The translations under genes were made by a program, and so were the position numbers. Under the pieces are notes generated by a model, which had not been told where the DNA came from, ran no database searches, and was given only the letters and a program-made list of their open reading frames with translations. Shown in pieces: positions 1-9,695 of a DNA stretch of 64,000 nucleotides. The stretch comes from Phaeobacter cretensis (GTDB lineage Bacteria > Pseudomonadota > Alphaproteobacteria > Rhodobacterales > Rhodobacteraceae). Position 1 is the stretch's first letter, and the number at the start of each line of letters is the position of its first letter. The stretch lies in the NCBI RefSeq assembly GCF_047372505.1, contig NZ_JBKBEU010000001.1, positions 1,426,001-1,490,000 of the forward strand, written 5' to 3'.

Positions 1-901
1 TCGATAGTTTATAGCTAAAGACTGGCCGTTCAGCCTGTTTCGGCACAAAGTAGTACATCATACCGAGGAAACCCGCTGTCAGGAAGAAACCTACAGCGTT
101 ATGCCCATACCACCACTGCACCATTGCATCCTGAACACCGGACCACAGGATCACGGATTTGGATCCCCAAATACTAACTGGGATCGTCAGGTTGTTGACC
201 AAATGCAGCATCGCTACGGTCACGATAAAGGCCAGGTAGAACCAGTTCGCCACATAGATATGTGGCTCTTTGCGTTTGATGACTGTGCCTAGGAAAACTG
301 CCAAATAGGCGATCCAGATGATGGTCAGCCACAGATCAACGTGCCACTCAGGTTCAGCGTATTCTTTTGATTGGGTCGACCCCAACAGGTAGCCAGTTGC
401 CGCCAGAACGATAAATAGCTGATAGCCCCAGAACACGAACCACGCTAAGTTACCCCCCCATAGACGGGCGGCTGAGGTGCGTTGTACCACGTAGAAAGAT
501 GTCGCTATCAGCGCGTTCCCGCCAAAGGCAAAGATAACCGCCGAGGTATGCAGCGGCCTTAATCGTCCAAAATTGGCTAACCCTTGTGCCCATTCAAAAT
601 TCAGGACCGGAAAGGCCAGTTGAAAGGCAATAAAGACACCGACCAGAAACCCCACAATCCCCCAGAACGCGGTTGCCACCACGCCAGCCCGCACAACGCT
701 ATCGAAATACTCATTCTGGAGCGATCCAGCCGCAACGGGCGGTTCGTCTGTGTATCGAAGGGTGTAAAGAAAAAGCCCCCCGGAAACGATCATGATGATT
801 ATCGCATGCACCTGATAGGCTAAATCCCTCGCGTAGTTTGTCGCAATCATCGCAAAGAGCGTGACCAAACCAAGCACTATTAGCCTGATATAACTAGACA
901 T
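1..901 (-). CDS. ccoN: cbb3-type cytochrome c oxidase subunit I, partial
   Basis: Catalytic heme-copper subunit of the high-affinity cbb3 oxidase of the inner membrane, reducing O2 to water at low oxygen. I translated 300 residues from the ATG at 901; the C-terminal part lies outside the window. The protein is strongly hydrophobic with many membrane helices. It carries the conserved stretch RPLHTSAVIFAFGG (His about 118, low-spin heme ligand) and WYGHNAVGFFLT, which holds the Cu(B)-region histidine. A Shine-Dalgarno AGAGGGA lies just upstream of the start. It is read divergently from the stress-protein gene, with an anaerobox between them, the usual arrangement beside fnrL in Rhodobacteraceae. 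The rest of ccoNOPQ is expected to the left but cannot be seen. Confidence 0.93.
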   Translation of the reverse strand, partial: MSSYIRLIVLGLVTLFAMIATNYARDLAYQVHAIIIMIVSGGLFLYTLRYTDEPPVAAGSLQNEYFDSVVRAGVVATAFWGIVGFLVGVFIAFQLAFPVLNFEWAQGLANFGRLRPLHTSAVIFAFGGNALIATSFYVVQRTSAARLWGGNLAWFVFWGYQLFIVLAATGYLLGSTQSKEYAEPEWHVDLWLTIIWIAYLAVFLGTVIKRKEPHIYVANWFYLAFIVTVAMLHLVNNLTIPVSIWGSKSVILWSGVQDAMVQWWYGHNAVGFFLTAGFLGMMYYFVPKQAERPVFSYKLS

Positions 902-995
902 CTTGCGTCCCTCTTCCTTGCCCAACACAATTCTATAGATCGCATCAGACAGTTTTGTTCTGGGCCTTAGATGTCGAAAGACACGAGACTTCACC

Positions 996-1009
996 TTGAT
1001 CTGTATCAA
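996..1009. promoter_or_regulatory. Anaerobox (FNR/FnrL-type site)
   Basis: Perfect dyad TTGAT-CTGT-ATCAA, matching the FNR-family consensus TTGAT-N4-ATCAA. It sits about 95 bp upstream of the ccoN start and about 100 bp upstream of the stress-protein start, so it could activate both divergent genes at low oxygen. The likely regulator, FnrL, is encoded about 1 kb away. Confidence 0.85.
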
Positions 1010-1108
1010 GACGGGGTGCCTCAGAATGTGTGAAGCAAATTCCCAAAGGCGCAACCTGCGACGAAGCCAAACGCGAGTTGGAGCCGCTCTTGAAGATGCG
1101 AGGTTTCT

Positions 1109-1948
1109 ATGTGCTACAAAACGCTGCTGACCGTTCTGACCACACCTGTGAACACCGAAACACAGCTGGAACAATCCGTCGCCCTAGCGCGGCTAACGGA
1201 AGGCCATGTGAATGCCTTATGCTTGGGTGTGGATCGCACTCAGACCGGGTATTACTATGCTGGCGCAAATGCGATGGTATTGCAGGAGACGCTTGCTCGC
1301 GCGAAGGAAGAGGTCGGCGCTATTGAAAGGTCAGTCACCAAACGTTTGAGCCAATCGGCTGTAAATTTCAATGTTGAGACCGGCGTTGCCCAGATGGCTG
1401 ATATCGGCCGACACGTTGCCCGTCTTACGCGTTTCTCTGATCTCGTAGTGCTGGCACAGCCCTATGGCAAAAATCGCCCCACTGAGGCCGAAGCCATTGT
1501 AGAATCTGCCCTTTTCGAAGGCAGGGCTCCGGTACTAGTCATGCCTGACAATACAACCCTACCTGATCATATCAAAACTGTCCTGATTGCGTGGAATGAG
1601 AGCATTGAAGCCATGACTTCTGTTCGAAAAGCTCTGCCAATGCTGCAGGCCGCCGATATGGTTCGTGTTGTAGTCATTGACCCACCACAACACGGACCGG
1701 AGCGTTCCGATCCCGGTGGTCTTCTATGTCAGATGCTGTCTCGTCATGGCGTCAACTGTGAGATCGATGTGCTCAGCAAGACGATGCCGAATGTGTCAGA
1801 AGTACTGAACCGCCACGCTGTTGATACGGCTGCCGATCTGATCGTTATGGGCGCTTATGGGCATTCCCGTTTTCGTCAAGCAATCTTGGGTGGTGCCACC
1901 CGTAACATGCTGGAAAAGGCGCAGGTGCCGGTGCTGATGGCCCACTAA
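1109..1948 (+). CDS. Universal stress protein, tandem UspA domains
   Basis: 279 residues, about twice the size of one Usp domain, consistent with two UspA folds in tandem. The second half ends with the typical nucleotide-binding signature ADLIVMGAYGHSRFRQAILGG followed by ..EKAQVPVLMAH. The first half keeps the fold pattern but a weaker glycine motif (SDLVVLAQPYG). A GAGG ribosome site lies about 5 nt before the ATG. The gene lies between ccoN and fnrL, as in other Rhodobacteraceae, and shares the anaerobox region, so expression at low oxygen is likely. The exact role is unknown. Confidence 0.85.
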   Translation: MCYKTLLTVLTTPVNTETQLEQSVALARLTEGHVNALCLGVDRTQTGYYYAGANAMVLQETLARAKEEVGAIERSVTKRLSQSAVNFNVETGVAQMADIGRHVARLTRFSDLVVLAQPYGKNRPTEAEAIVESALFEGRAPVLVMPDNTTLPDHIKTVLIAWNESIEAMTSVRKALPMLQAADMVRVVVIDPPQHGPERSDPGGLLCQMLSRHGVNCEIDVLSKTMPNVSEVLNRHAVDTAADLIVMGAYGHSRFRQAILGGATRNMLEKAQVPVLMAH

Positions 1949-2006
1949 GACGACGGCCGGTCTGGTCGAAATGAGCTGTCGCACTTAATTCAAACCAAGG
2001 AAAGAA

Positions 2007-2747
2007 TCAGTTCAGGCATCCGCCGTCACTATCATCACCGGCTTCTTCCATGAGGCGACCCATATCCGGAACGGTCACATGCCGCTTGCCTTCCAGCTCA
2101 ATCACGCCATTCTTGCGTAAGGCCGACACCTGGCGACTAACAGTCTCTAGCGTCAAGCCCAGATAGTCCGCCATCGCCTCTCGGGTGAGAGGTAGATCGA
2201 ATACCCGTCGGTCGCTATCGTTAGAGAGCTGCAAAGACGCATCGCGCCGTGCCAGAATCAACAATAGGCTGGCGATTTTCTCGCGCGCAGTCTTGCGCCC
2301 GAGAACAAGCATCCATTCCCGCGCTGCATCCAATTCATCCAATGTCATTTCAAGCAGCCGGTGCGCCAAATGCGGTGTATGGGACATCATGTCTTCAAAC
2401 GGTTTTTTTCGAAAACAGCACATGACAACAGTTGATGTCGCCACCACGTTATAAGCTGCGGCATCCCGCCCGGGCCGACCAACAAAATCGCTCGGTAACA
2501 ACAAACCCACCATCTGGGTCCGCCCATCCTCCATGGTCTGTGTCAGGGTCGCGACCCCTGAAACCACCGAACCGACAAAATCCATCCGATCACCAAACCA
2601 AGTAATATGCTGACCTGCGTCATAGGTCCGGTAATATTTGATCGAATCCAGCACTTCCAATTCAGCCGTATCACAACGCGCGCAAACCGCACGGTGGCGA
2701 ATGGGGCAATCGCCGCAATTTACGTTCTGAATAGTAGGAGCGTTCAT
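2007..2747 (-). CDS. fnrL: FnrL, oxygen-sensing Crp/Fnr regulator
   Basis: 246 residues. The N-terminal cluster C11-x2-C14-x7-C22-x2-C25, plus C110/C111, provides candidates for [4Fe-4S] ligands. A cyclic-nucleotide-binding-like beta roll follows, then a C-terminal HTH with the recognition helix LETVSRQVSALRK. Its E..SR pattern is that of FNR proteins which read TTGAT half sites. FnrL activates genes for high-affinity respiration and related low-oxygen functions. It is convergent with the stress-protein gene. No clear anaerobox is visible in its own 270-bp upstream region. Confidence 0.93.
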   Translation of the reverse strand: MNAPTIQNVNCGDCPIRHRAVCARCDTAELEVLDSIKYYRTYDAGQHITWFGDRMDFVGSVVSGVATLTQTMEDGRTQMVGLLLPSDFVGRPGRDAAAYNVVATSTVVMCCFRKKPFEDMMSHTPHLAHRLLEMTLDELDAAREWMLVLGRKTAREKIASLLLILARRDASLQLSNDSDRRVFDLPLTREAMADYLGLTLETVSRQVSALRKNGVIELEGKRHVTVPDMGRLMEEAGDDSDGGCLN

Positions 2748-3015
2748 GACGAATCCGATTTAATCTGCACCAAGGTCAAAACCCACCTGCGGATCCAATC
2801 TAGGCAGATAGAGTCCTAATCACAATTGGTAACGCGGTGCCTGTTGGCCGGGATCTCGCAACAACAGCCTGTTTGCCCATCAAAGACCCCAAAGCCAGTG
2901 CCCTGATTTTGCGGGAAAATCCCCGCTTATGTGTTCTACAAGGCAGATATGAACCAAATCAATCGTATGCGCCATACCGTCGCGACTGAGCTATCTGCAT
3001 CCGCTAAGACGGTGT

Positions 3016-4614
3016 CTAACCTGCAGCGGCCAACAATTGCCGAGTGTAAGGATCCGATGGATTCGCAAACAGATCGGCCGCAGATCCAGCCTCAACAACA
3101 TCACCTTGCTTCATCACGATCATTTTATGCGACATCGCCCGCACAACGTTCAAATCATGTGAAATGAACAGATAGGCCAGCCCATAACGATCCTGTAGAT
3201 CGCGTAGCAGATTGACGATCTGCACCTGCACCGTCATGTCCAAGGCCGAAGTAGGCTCGTCCAATACCACCAATTTCGGTCGCAAAACCATGGCGCGTGC
3301 AATAGCGATACGTTGTCGCTGCCCACCGGAAAACTCATGCGGATAGCGATCCATGAAGGTAGGATCCAAGCCGACCTCCGTCATAACCTCACGCACCAGA
3401 TCCCGCGGATCACGATCTTGGCCAACACTGTGGATGCCCAACCCTTCGGCAATAATCTGAGCACAGGTCATACGCGGGCTGAGAGAGCCGAACGGGTCCT
3501 GAAACACAATCTGCATATCTGCCCGCAGGCGGCGCAGGTCCCGTGTCGACCACTGACGCAGATCCTGCCCTAGGAACTCGACCCGACCTTCGGAAGCGAT
3601 AAGCCGCATAATGGCCAGCGCCAACGTGGTCTTGCCACTGCCGCTTTCACCAACGATGCCCAGCGTCTCTCCTCCGCGCACCGAGATCGAGGTGGGGTTC
3701 ACAGCCTTAACATGACCGATTGTCCGCTTAAGCAAGCCTTTCTGAATAGGAAACCAGACCTTTAGGTCTTTTGTGGAGATCAACTCCGTCGCATTCTGGG
3801 GAACAGGTTGCGGTTGTCCCTTCGGCTCGGCATCAAGAAGTTTGCGCGTATAGGCATGCTGCGGATTAGCGAAAATCTCCGCTGTAGGTCCGCTTTCGAC
3901 AATCTCGCCGGCCTGCATGACACAAACCCTATCCGCGATTCTACGCACAATGCTCAGATCATGAGTAATGAACAAAAGGCCCATGCCCTCGTTGGCCTTC
4001 AGATCAGCAAGCAATTCAAGGATCTGCACCTGGATTGTCACATCAAGCGCTGTGGTCGGTTCATCCGCGATCAGGATGTCAGGCTTGTTGGCCAACGCCA
4101 TGGCAATCATTACCCGCTGACGCTGACCGCCCGAGAGCTGATGCGGATACGCACCCAAGCGGGTTTCAGCATCACGAATCCCCACCCGGTTCAACAGATC
4201 CACGATCCGATCCCGCGCCGTACTGCCATCCAGTCCTTGATGTAAAGCCAAAGACTCGGCGAGCTGCTTTTCGATCGTATGTAGCGGGTTGAGAGAGGTC
4301 ATTGGCTCTTGGAAAATAAAGCTGATGTCATTGCCGCGCACTTGCTGGAGGCAGCGCTCGCTAGCTCCCACCATCTCCCGCCCCTCATAGGTCACAGAAC
4401 CGCTGACGCTGGCGCTATCTCCAAGCAAAGATACCGTCGACAGTGCGGTAACCGACTTGCCCGAGCCAGATTCGCCGACCAGAGCTACGGTCTCTCCGCG
4501 GTCCACCGAAAAGGATACACCGCGTACAGCTTCGGTTACTTTGCCGTCTTGGCCAAAAGACACCCGCAGATCCTTTACGCGCAACAGAGGAGCAGCTTGA
4601 TCAGTCGTGTTCAT
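3016..4614 (-). CDS. yejF: Oligopeptide ABC transporter, fused double ATPase
   Basis: 532 residues from the chosen start (MNTTDQ), because the ABC domain begins about ten residues later; a longer in-frame start at 4677 adds an unlikely N-terminus. Two ATPase domains lie in one chain. The first has Walker A GESGSGKS (47-54) and signature LSGGQRQR with IADEPT. The second has GESGSGKT and signature FSGGQRQR with VLDEPT. This is the YejF/DppDF-fusion architecture that energises import of oligopeptides or microcin-C-like peptides. It is the last gene of the yejABEF operon, starting about 100 bp after yejE. Confidence 0.92.
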   Translation of the reverse strand: MNTTDQAAPLLRVKDLRVSFGQDGKVTEAVRGVSFSVDRGETVALVGESGSGKSVTALSTVSLLGDSASVSGSVTYEGREMVGASERCLQQVRGNDISFIFQEPMTSLNPLHTIEKQLAESLALHQGLDGSTARDRIVDLLNRVGIRDAETRLGAYPHQLSGGQRQRVMIAMALANKPDILIADEPTTALDVTIQVQILELLADLKANEGMGLLFITHDLSIVRRIADRVCVMQAGEIVESGPTAEIFANPQHAYTRKLLDAEPKGQPQPVPQNATELISTKDLKVWFPIQKGLLKRTIGHVKAVNPTSISVRGGETLGIVGESGSGKTTLALAIMRLIASEGRVEFLGQDLRQWSTRDLRRLRADMQIVFQDPFGSLSPRMTCAQIIAEGLGIHSVGQDRDPRDLVREVMTEVGLDPTFMDRYPHEFSGGQRQRIAIARAMVLRPKLVVLDEPTSALDMTVQVQIVNLLRDLQDRYGLAYLFISHDLNVVRAMSHKMIVMKQGDVVEAGSAADLFANPSDPYTRQLLAAAG

Positions 4615-4714
4615 TTTGGATGCCCATGAATTGAAGTAGCTGCCTGTAGGGCAACTGTGCCGGTGAAGTAGTGGCAAAAAGCATCTCTAAACTGCTTCGG
4701 AGAGCCTGATATGA

Positions 4715-5821
4715 TCATGAGAACGTCTTTCTCGGATCGAAGGCATCGCGCACACCTTCAAAGATGAAAACCAGAAGCGACAGCATAATGGCAAAGGTGA
4801 AAAAGGCTGTGAACGCCAGCCAGGGTGCTTCGAGGTTCTGCTTGGCCTGCAATGTCAGCTCCCCCAGTGACGGCGCTGATGCCGGAAGGCCAAAGCCGAG
4901 GAAATCCAATCCGGCGAGTGTTCCGATGGTGCCTGTAACGAGAAATGGCAGGAACGTAAGCGTAGCAACCATCGCATTGGGCAACATATGGCGGAACATA
5001 ATGGTCATATTGCCGACACCCAACGCCTTCGCCGCACGAACATATTCCAAGTTACGCGCACGCAGGAACTCAGCTCGCACCACGCTAACCAACGCGGTCC
5101 AACTAAACAGGATCATCAGGACTACCAATAACCAGAAACTGCGGCCAAGGATCGCAAACATGATGATGATGACATAGAGCTGCGGAATGGACCCCCAAAT
5201 CTCAATCACACGCTGAAAAATCAGGTCGAGCCATCCGCCAAAGAAACCCTGAACAGCACCTGCCGCAATACCCACCAACGTGGCCGCACCTGTCACCATC
5301 AGGGTGAACAAAATCGACAACCGAAAACCATGGATGACCCGAGCCAGCACGTCACGCTTGGTATCATCGGTCCCTAACAGGTTCTGCCCATTCGGCGGCA
5401 ATGGCGCCGCACCAGGACGGTCGACAGTGGTATTGAAAGAATAAGGGATCGGCGGCCAAATTGCCCAACCTTCCTCAAACCCCTCCGCCGCAAATGTACC
5501 TGCCTCGATCTCGTTGAGCATTCCTTCTGGATCATCGAAACAGTCTTCCAACCCACCGGATGCGATAAGGCATTTCACTTCTGGATCACGGTAGCTGGCT
5601 TCGGTCTGGAAATCCCCACCAAAGACAGTCTCCGGATAAAAGTTGAACACCGGGGTGAAATATTCTCCCCGGTAGTTCACCAACATCGGCTTATCGTTGG
5701 CGACGAATTCCGCAAAAAGCGAAATCCCGAACAACGCCGCAAAGATCCATAGCGACCAAAAGGCCCGGCGATTGCGACAGAAGTTATTCCAGCGGCGTTG
5801 GTTGAGTGGAGACAAAGCCAT
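4715..5821 (-). CDS. yejE: Oligopeptide ABC transporter permease YejE
   Basis: 368 residues. One N-terminal membrane helix is followed by a long periplasmic stretch (about residues 40-150) with the YejE-typical NYRGEYFTPVFNFYPE. About five membrane helices follow, containing the EAA loop (RAAKALGVGNMTIMFRHMLPNA) that contacts the ATPase. It starts 3 bp after the stop of yejB, indicating tight coupling in the operon. It pairs with YejB to form the channel. Confidence 0.92.
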   Translation of the reverse strand: MALSPLNQRRWNNFCRNRRAFWSLWIFAALFGISLFAEFVANDKPMLVNYRGEYFTPVFNFYPETVFGGDFQTEASYRDPEVKCLIASGGLEDCFDDPEGMLNEIEAGTFAAEGFEEGWAIWPPIPYSFNTTVDRPGAAPLPPNGQNLLGTDDTKRDVLARVIHGFRLSILFTLMVTGAATLVGIAAGAVQGFFGGWLDLIFQRVIEIWGSIPQLYVIIIMFAILGRSFWLLVVLMILFSWTALVSVVRAEFLRARNLEYVRAAKALGVGNMTIMFRHMLPNAMVATLTFLPFLVTGTIGTLAGLDFLGFGLPASAPSLGELTLQAKQNLEAPWLAFTAFFTFAIMLSLLVFIFEGVRDAFDPRKTFS

Positions 5822-5824
5822 CCG

Positions 5825-6910
5825 TCAGCCCTCTCTCTTTTCAAAGTCGATGCGGGGATCAACAATCACATACATGATGTCCGAAACGATACCGACGACG
5901 AGACTCATCAAACCAAAGATGAACAGCGTACCAAAGATAACGGGATAATCACGCGCTACAGCCGCTTCGAATCCCAGCCGTCCTAACCCGTCGAGCGAGA
6001 AAATCGTCTCAATAATCAGGCTGCCGGAAAAGAAAACACCGATGAACACCGCTGGAAAACCAGCGATCACAATGAGCATCGCGTTGCGAAACACGTGGCC
6101 ATAAAGGACCCGCCGCTCGCTCAAACCTTTGGCTCGGGCAGTCATAACGTAGTGCTTCTTGATCTCATCTAGAAAGGAATTCTTGGTCAGCAGGGTCAGC
6201 GTGGCAAAGGCGGCGATGGTCGAGGCCACCACCGGCAGCGTGATATGCCAAAAGTAGTCAGCGACCTTCCCAAAGAGGCTAAGATTTTCCCAGTTGTCCG
6301 AGGTGAGCCCTCGCAGTGGAAAAATCTGCCAATATGATCCACCTGCAAACAGCACCAACAACATGATCGCAAAAAGAAAGCCTGGTATCGCATAGGCTGC
6401 GATAATCAGGCCGCTGGTCCAGGTGTCAAACCGGCTGCCGTCACGTAGCGCTTTGCGGATCCCAAGTGGAATAGAGATCAAGTAGGCAATCAATGTTGAC
6501 CATAGCCCTAGCGAAATCGAAACCGGCATCTTTTCAAGAACCAGATCCATCACATCGATCTTGCGAAAGTAGCTCTCTCCGAAATCGAAGCGCATATAGT
6601 TGCCGAGCATCAGGAAAAACCGCTCAAGTGCTGGTTTATCCAAACCGTATTGCTCTTCCAGCTCAGCGATCAGTTCCGGCGGCAGCCCCTGGCGGCCGGC
6701 ATAGCTGTCATTGGCTACGACAGCCTCGCCTCCGGCGTCGCCACCGCCACCCGCAAAACTTTCGAATACATCGCCGCCGCCTTCCAGCTGAGCGATCATT
6801 TGTTCAACGGGCCCCCCCGGCACAAACTGTACCAAAGCGAAATTGATTACGAGGATCCCGAATAATGTCGGGATCACCAGGAGAAAACGTCTGAGGATGT
6901 AAGCTGCCAT
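5825..6910 (-). CDS. yejB: Oligopeptide ABC transporter permease YejB
   Basis: 361 residues, opening MAAYILRRFLLVIPTLFGI, the standard first helix of DppB/YejB permeases. A glycine-rich periplasmic segment (about residues 45-70) follows, then the usual membrane core with the EAA-type loop TARAKGLSERRVLYGHVFRNA. It lies between yejA (9 bp gap) and yejE (3 bp gap). Function by family: a pore subunit of the peptide importer. Confidence 0.92.
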   Translation of the reverse strand: MAAYILRRFLLVIPTLFGILVINFALVQFVPGGPVEQMIAQLEGGGDVFESFAGGGGDAGGEAVVANDSYAGRQGLPPELIAELEEQYGLDKPALERFFLMLGNYMRFDFGESYFRKIDVMDLVLEKMPVSISLGLWSTLIAYLISIPLGIRKALRDGSRFDTWTSGLIIAAYAIPGFLFAIMLLVLFAGGSYWQIFPLRGLTSDNWENLSLFGKVADYFWHITLPVVASTIAAFATLTLLTKNSFLDEIKKHYVMTARAKGLSERRVLYGHVFRNAMLIVIAGFPAVFIGVFFSGSLIIETIFSLDGLGRLGFEAAVARDYPVIFGTLFIFGLMSLVVGIVSDIMYVIVDPRIDFEKREG

Positions 6911-6919
6911 GTCAGGCGC

Positions 6920-8842
6920 TTACCGCAACGCACCAGAGGATTTCAATGCTGCTTCTTTCTCGGCGTTGACCCACCAGACATCCTTCAGCCCAAGATCAAA
7001 GATCGGCAGCGTCTCAGGCTGTCTATAAAAATCCCAATAGGCCACCCACTTCACATCCAGATACCAAGTCGGCACCATAAACCGTTTGGCGCGCAGGATC
7101 CGATCCAATGCCCGTACATTGGCGTAAAGCTCTTCCTGTTCTTCAGATTTAACAATCGCCTTGATCAGTGTATCAACTGCAGGATCCGCCATGCCTGCTG
7201 GATTAAACACCGAGAACTCGTGCGCGTCGGAGCCGAATTGCTGGAATAACCCTGTCGAGGGAAGCAGGTACTTCGGATATGCAAAATTGATCACATCGAA
7301 GTCCTTTTCACGGCGACGACTGGTATATTGTGCGAAATCCACACGGCTGGAGGTCGCATCAACTCCCATCTGGCGCAGGTTGGCGACATATGGCTGTACG
7401 ATCCGTTCAAGAGTGGGCGTAGCGACTAGGAACTCCAGTTTCAGCAATTCGCCGCTGGCATTGCGACGCAGCCCATCATCGCCAACTACCCAACCTGCCT
7501 CATCCAGCAGCTTCATTGCGCGGCGTAGATTACGCCGGTCAACGGCACGCACGGCTTTGGAACTATGTGGCATCACCGGCTCGCTCGTCAAAAGCGCGGG
7601 ATCGATCAGGTCGCCCAGATCTTTCAAGATCTCCAATTCACGCCCTTCAGGCAGGCCTTTAGCCTCCAGCGTAGTATCCTGCCAAAACGAATGTCGCTGT
7701 GCGAACAATCCATACTGCAAGCTATCATTGGTCCATTCAAAATTGTACCCGAGCTGGATCGCCTCACGCACACGTGGGTCTTGGAATTTTGGCCGTAACA
7801 GGTTCAATACAAAACCGCTGGCCGCCGGGACATTGCCGTCAGGGAATTCACCCTTAACGACAGTCCCCTCTTCTACCGCATCAAACCCGTAAGCCGTCGC
7901 CCAACTCTTTGAGCTGGTTTCCGATCGCAGTGTGTAAACACCGGCCTTGAACCCCTCCATTGCAGCGACGCTATCGCCAAAATATTCAATGCGGATGCGG
8001 TCATAGTTGTGACGCCCGATGTTCACATTGATATCTTTGCCCCAATAGTTCGGGTTGCGCTTGTAGATGATACGTTGGTTCACATCGGCCGTTTCCAGAA
8101 CATAAGGCCCGGAACCTATGCCCGGATCAAGACGTGGCTCATCTAAGCGACGGTTTTCAGGGTCCGCCTCATACCATGCTTTGGAAAAAACCGATGTTCC
8201 TGCAACTTGGGTGATCATCGCTCGACGTGGAAAATCCGGCGAGAAATAGAACTTCACCCGATGTGGTCCAAGCACCTCGGCTTTGGGAATGCGCTTTTTC
8301 ACCGCCTCGGCGTATGACTGCAAACCCTGCTCAAGCAGGAGATTGTGAGAAAACAGAACATCTTCGGCGGTCACGGGTGTTCCGTCGGAAAATCGTGCTT
8401 CTGGGCGCATGTTGAAGATCACCCAATCCTGACTCTCCGGATATTCCAGGCTTTCGGCCAGCAGCCCATAGTATGACCCCGGCTCGTCATAAGACCCAAT
8501 CATCAACGACTCAAAGTGATCCGCTGACATAGCGCCGCCCCGCCCTTTACGTGTGTAAGGGTTCATACTATCAAAAGTCCCTACCGCAGAGAGAGAAAGC
8601 TCACCTCCCTTTGGCGCGTCAGGGTTGACATAATCGAAATGCGCGAAGCCTTCTGCATATTTCAACTCTCCAAATTCAGTGAACCCGTAGCTTTTGACTA
8701 CAGCTTCTTCAGCCTGCGTCAGTGTCGCGGCCAGCAGTAGAACCATCAGAGAGGTAAATCCTATCGCCGCAGCACGGAAAAACGGTTGTGAATCAATCAC
8801 TCGGACCAAAACGGCGCGTTGCGGTGCTGTGGATGTCTTCAT
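6920..8842 (-). CDS. yejA: Periplasmic oligopeptide-binding protein YejA
   Basis: 640 residues. An N-terminal hydrophobic stretch ends near TQAEEA, a likely signal peptide cut around residue 44. It belongs to solute-binding family 5; visible family stretches are NPDAPKGGELSLSAVGTFDSMNPY, PVTAEDVLFSHN and RVREAIQLGYNFEW. It delivers peptides to YejB/YejE. A strong Shine-Dalgarno AGGAGGT lies 9 nt before the ATG, and it is the first gene of yejABEF. The specific peptide cannot be read from sequence; peptidoglycan peptides or microcin C are known for homologues. Confidence 0.9.
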   Translation of the reverse strand: MKTSTAPQRAVLVRVIDSQPFFRAAAIGFTSLMVLLLAATLTQAEEAVVKSYGFTEFGELKYAEGFAHFDYVNPDAPKGGELSLSAVGTFDSMNPYTRKGRGGAMSADHFESLMIGSYDEPGSYYGLLAESLEYPESQDWVIFNMRPEARFSDGTPVTAEDVLFSHNLLLEQGLQSYAEAVKKRIPKAEVLGPHRVKFYFSPDFPRRAMITQVAGTSVFSKAWYEADPENRRLDEPRLDPGIGSGPYVLETADVNQRIIYKRNPNYWGKDINVNIGRHNYDRIRIEYFGDSVAAMEGFKAGVYTLRSETSSKSWATAYGFDAVEEGTVVKGEFPDGNVPAASGFVLNLLRPKFQDPRVREAIQLGYNFEWTNDSLQYGLFAQRHSFWQDTTLEAKGLPEGRELEILKDLGDLIDPALLTSEPVMPHSSKAVRAVDRRNLRRAMKLLDEAGWVVGDDGLRRNASGELLKLEFLVATPTLERIVQPYVANLRQMGVDATSSRVDFAQYTSRRREKDFDVINFAYPKYLLPSTGLFQQFGSDAHEFSVFNPAGMADPAVDTLIKAIVKSEEQEELYANVRALDRILRAKRFMVPTWYLDVKWVAYWDFYRQPETLPIFDLGLKDVWWVNAEKEAALKSSGALR

Positions 8843-9021
8843 CTGCTAGTACCTCCTATGTCCGGCGTTCGCTGCCAAGATCATTGTCTAACACAAAGCT
8901 AAGCGGCTGCCCCCCTAACTTTCAAGTTCAGATTGGTTGAATTTCCCGTGTATCAACCAGCGACACAGCACGAACCTGCTGACGATGCCCTTACATCTGC
9001 ATAAGCATGCCTCAACGCAAA

Positions 9022-9045
9022 AGACCGCACCAAATGGCGCGGTCT
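9022..9045 (-). terminator. Intrinsic terminator of the cytochrome c gene
   Basis: Seven-base perfect stem AGACCGC / GCGGTCT with a ten-base loop. Read on the minus strand it is followed by TTTTGCG, directly after the cytochrome c stop codon. Confidence 0.7.
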
Positions 9046-9072
9046 CTTGCACATTTCACAAATCAACTTCGA

Positions 9073-9576
9073 TCAGTCGTCGAGACCAGCGAGGTAAGCA
9101 ATCAGATTCACCCGATCTTTTTGCTTCTTCAATCCACTGAAGCTCATCGAGGTACCAGGCGCATACTTCGATGGCTTCGCCAGGAAAGCATCCAGCTCTT
9201 CGACAGTCCACGCGCCGCCAAGACCGGCCAACGTGGAAGAATAGCCAAACCCGTCCGCTGCGGCGATCGGGCGATCAACCACTCCATACAGGTAAGGGCC
9301 GGTTCCGTTTTCACCGGCTTCAAGTTTGTGGCAGGAGGAGCACTTCTTGAAGACCTTGGCACCTTTGCCAATATCTGCAGCGGCCATCAGTTCACCAAAG
9401 TCAACGACTTCAGCAACTTCTTCCGCACCTGCCTCTTCCACTTCAATCACATAGGAAGCCTCGCCATGGCTTTCAGTGTGATAGAGTTCCTCTGCGGCCC
9501 ATTTGCCCAAGAGGAACACAAGGAACGCGCCGCAAACGCCTGCGGTCGCTTTGGTAAGGGTCATCGTGTCAAACAT
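9073..9576 (-). CDS. Membrane-anchored cytochrome c (cytochrome c-y / CycM type)
   Basis: 167 residues. An uncleaved N-terminal helix (about 10-27) anchors the protein to the inner membrane. An acidic alanine-rich linker (about 40-68) leads to a class I cytochrome domain with C79-S-S-C82-H83 heme attachment and the likely sixth ligand Met144 in YAPGTSMSF. By family it carries electrons from the bc1 complex to terminal oxidases, including cbb3, which fits the ccoN gene nearby. It is transcribed alone with its own terminator. Whether it is called CycM or CycY depends on nomenclature. Confidence 0.88.
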   Translation of the reverse strand: MFDTMTLTKATAGVCGAFLVFLLGKWAAEELYHTESHGEASYVIEVEEAGAEEVAEVVDFGELMAAADIGKGAKVFKKCSSCHKLEAGENGTGPYLYGVVDRPIAAADGFGYSSTLAGLGGAWTVEELDAFLAKPSKYAPGTSMSFSGLKKQKDRVNLIAYLAGLDD

Positions 9577-9695
9577 GATCGCGAGTCCATTTCAGCTGTC
9601 TGGGAGGGTGTCTAAGGCTTCCCCTCTCAAGTGGCAAGGTATAGACAGCGCGACGAAACGCCCGTTTTTTGAAGTTTTGCACGGATGTCGCAGTT

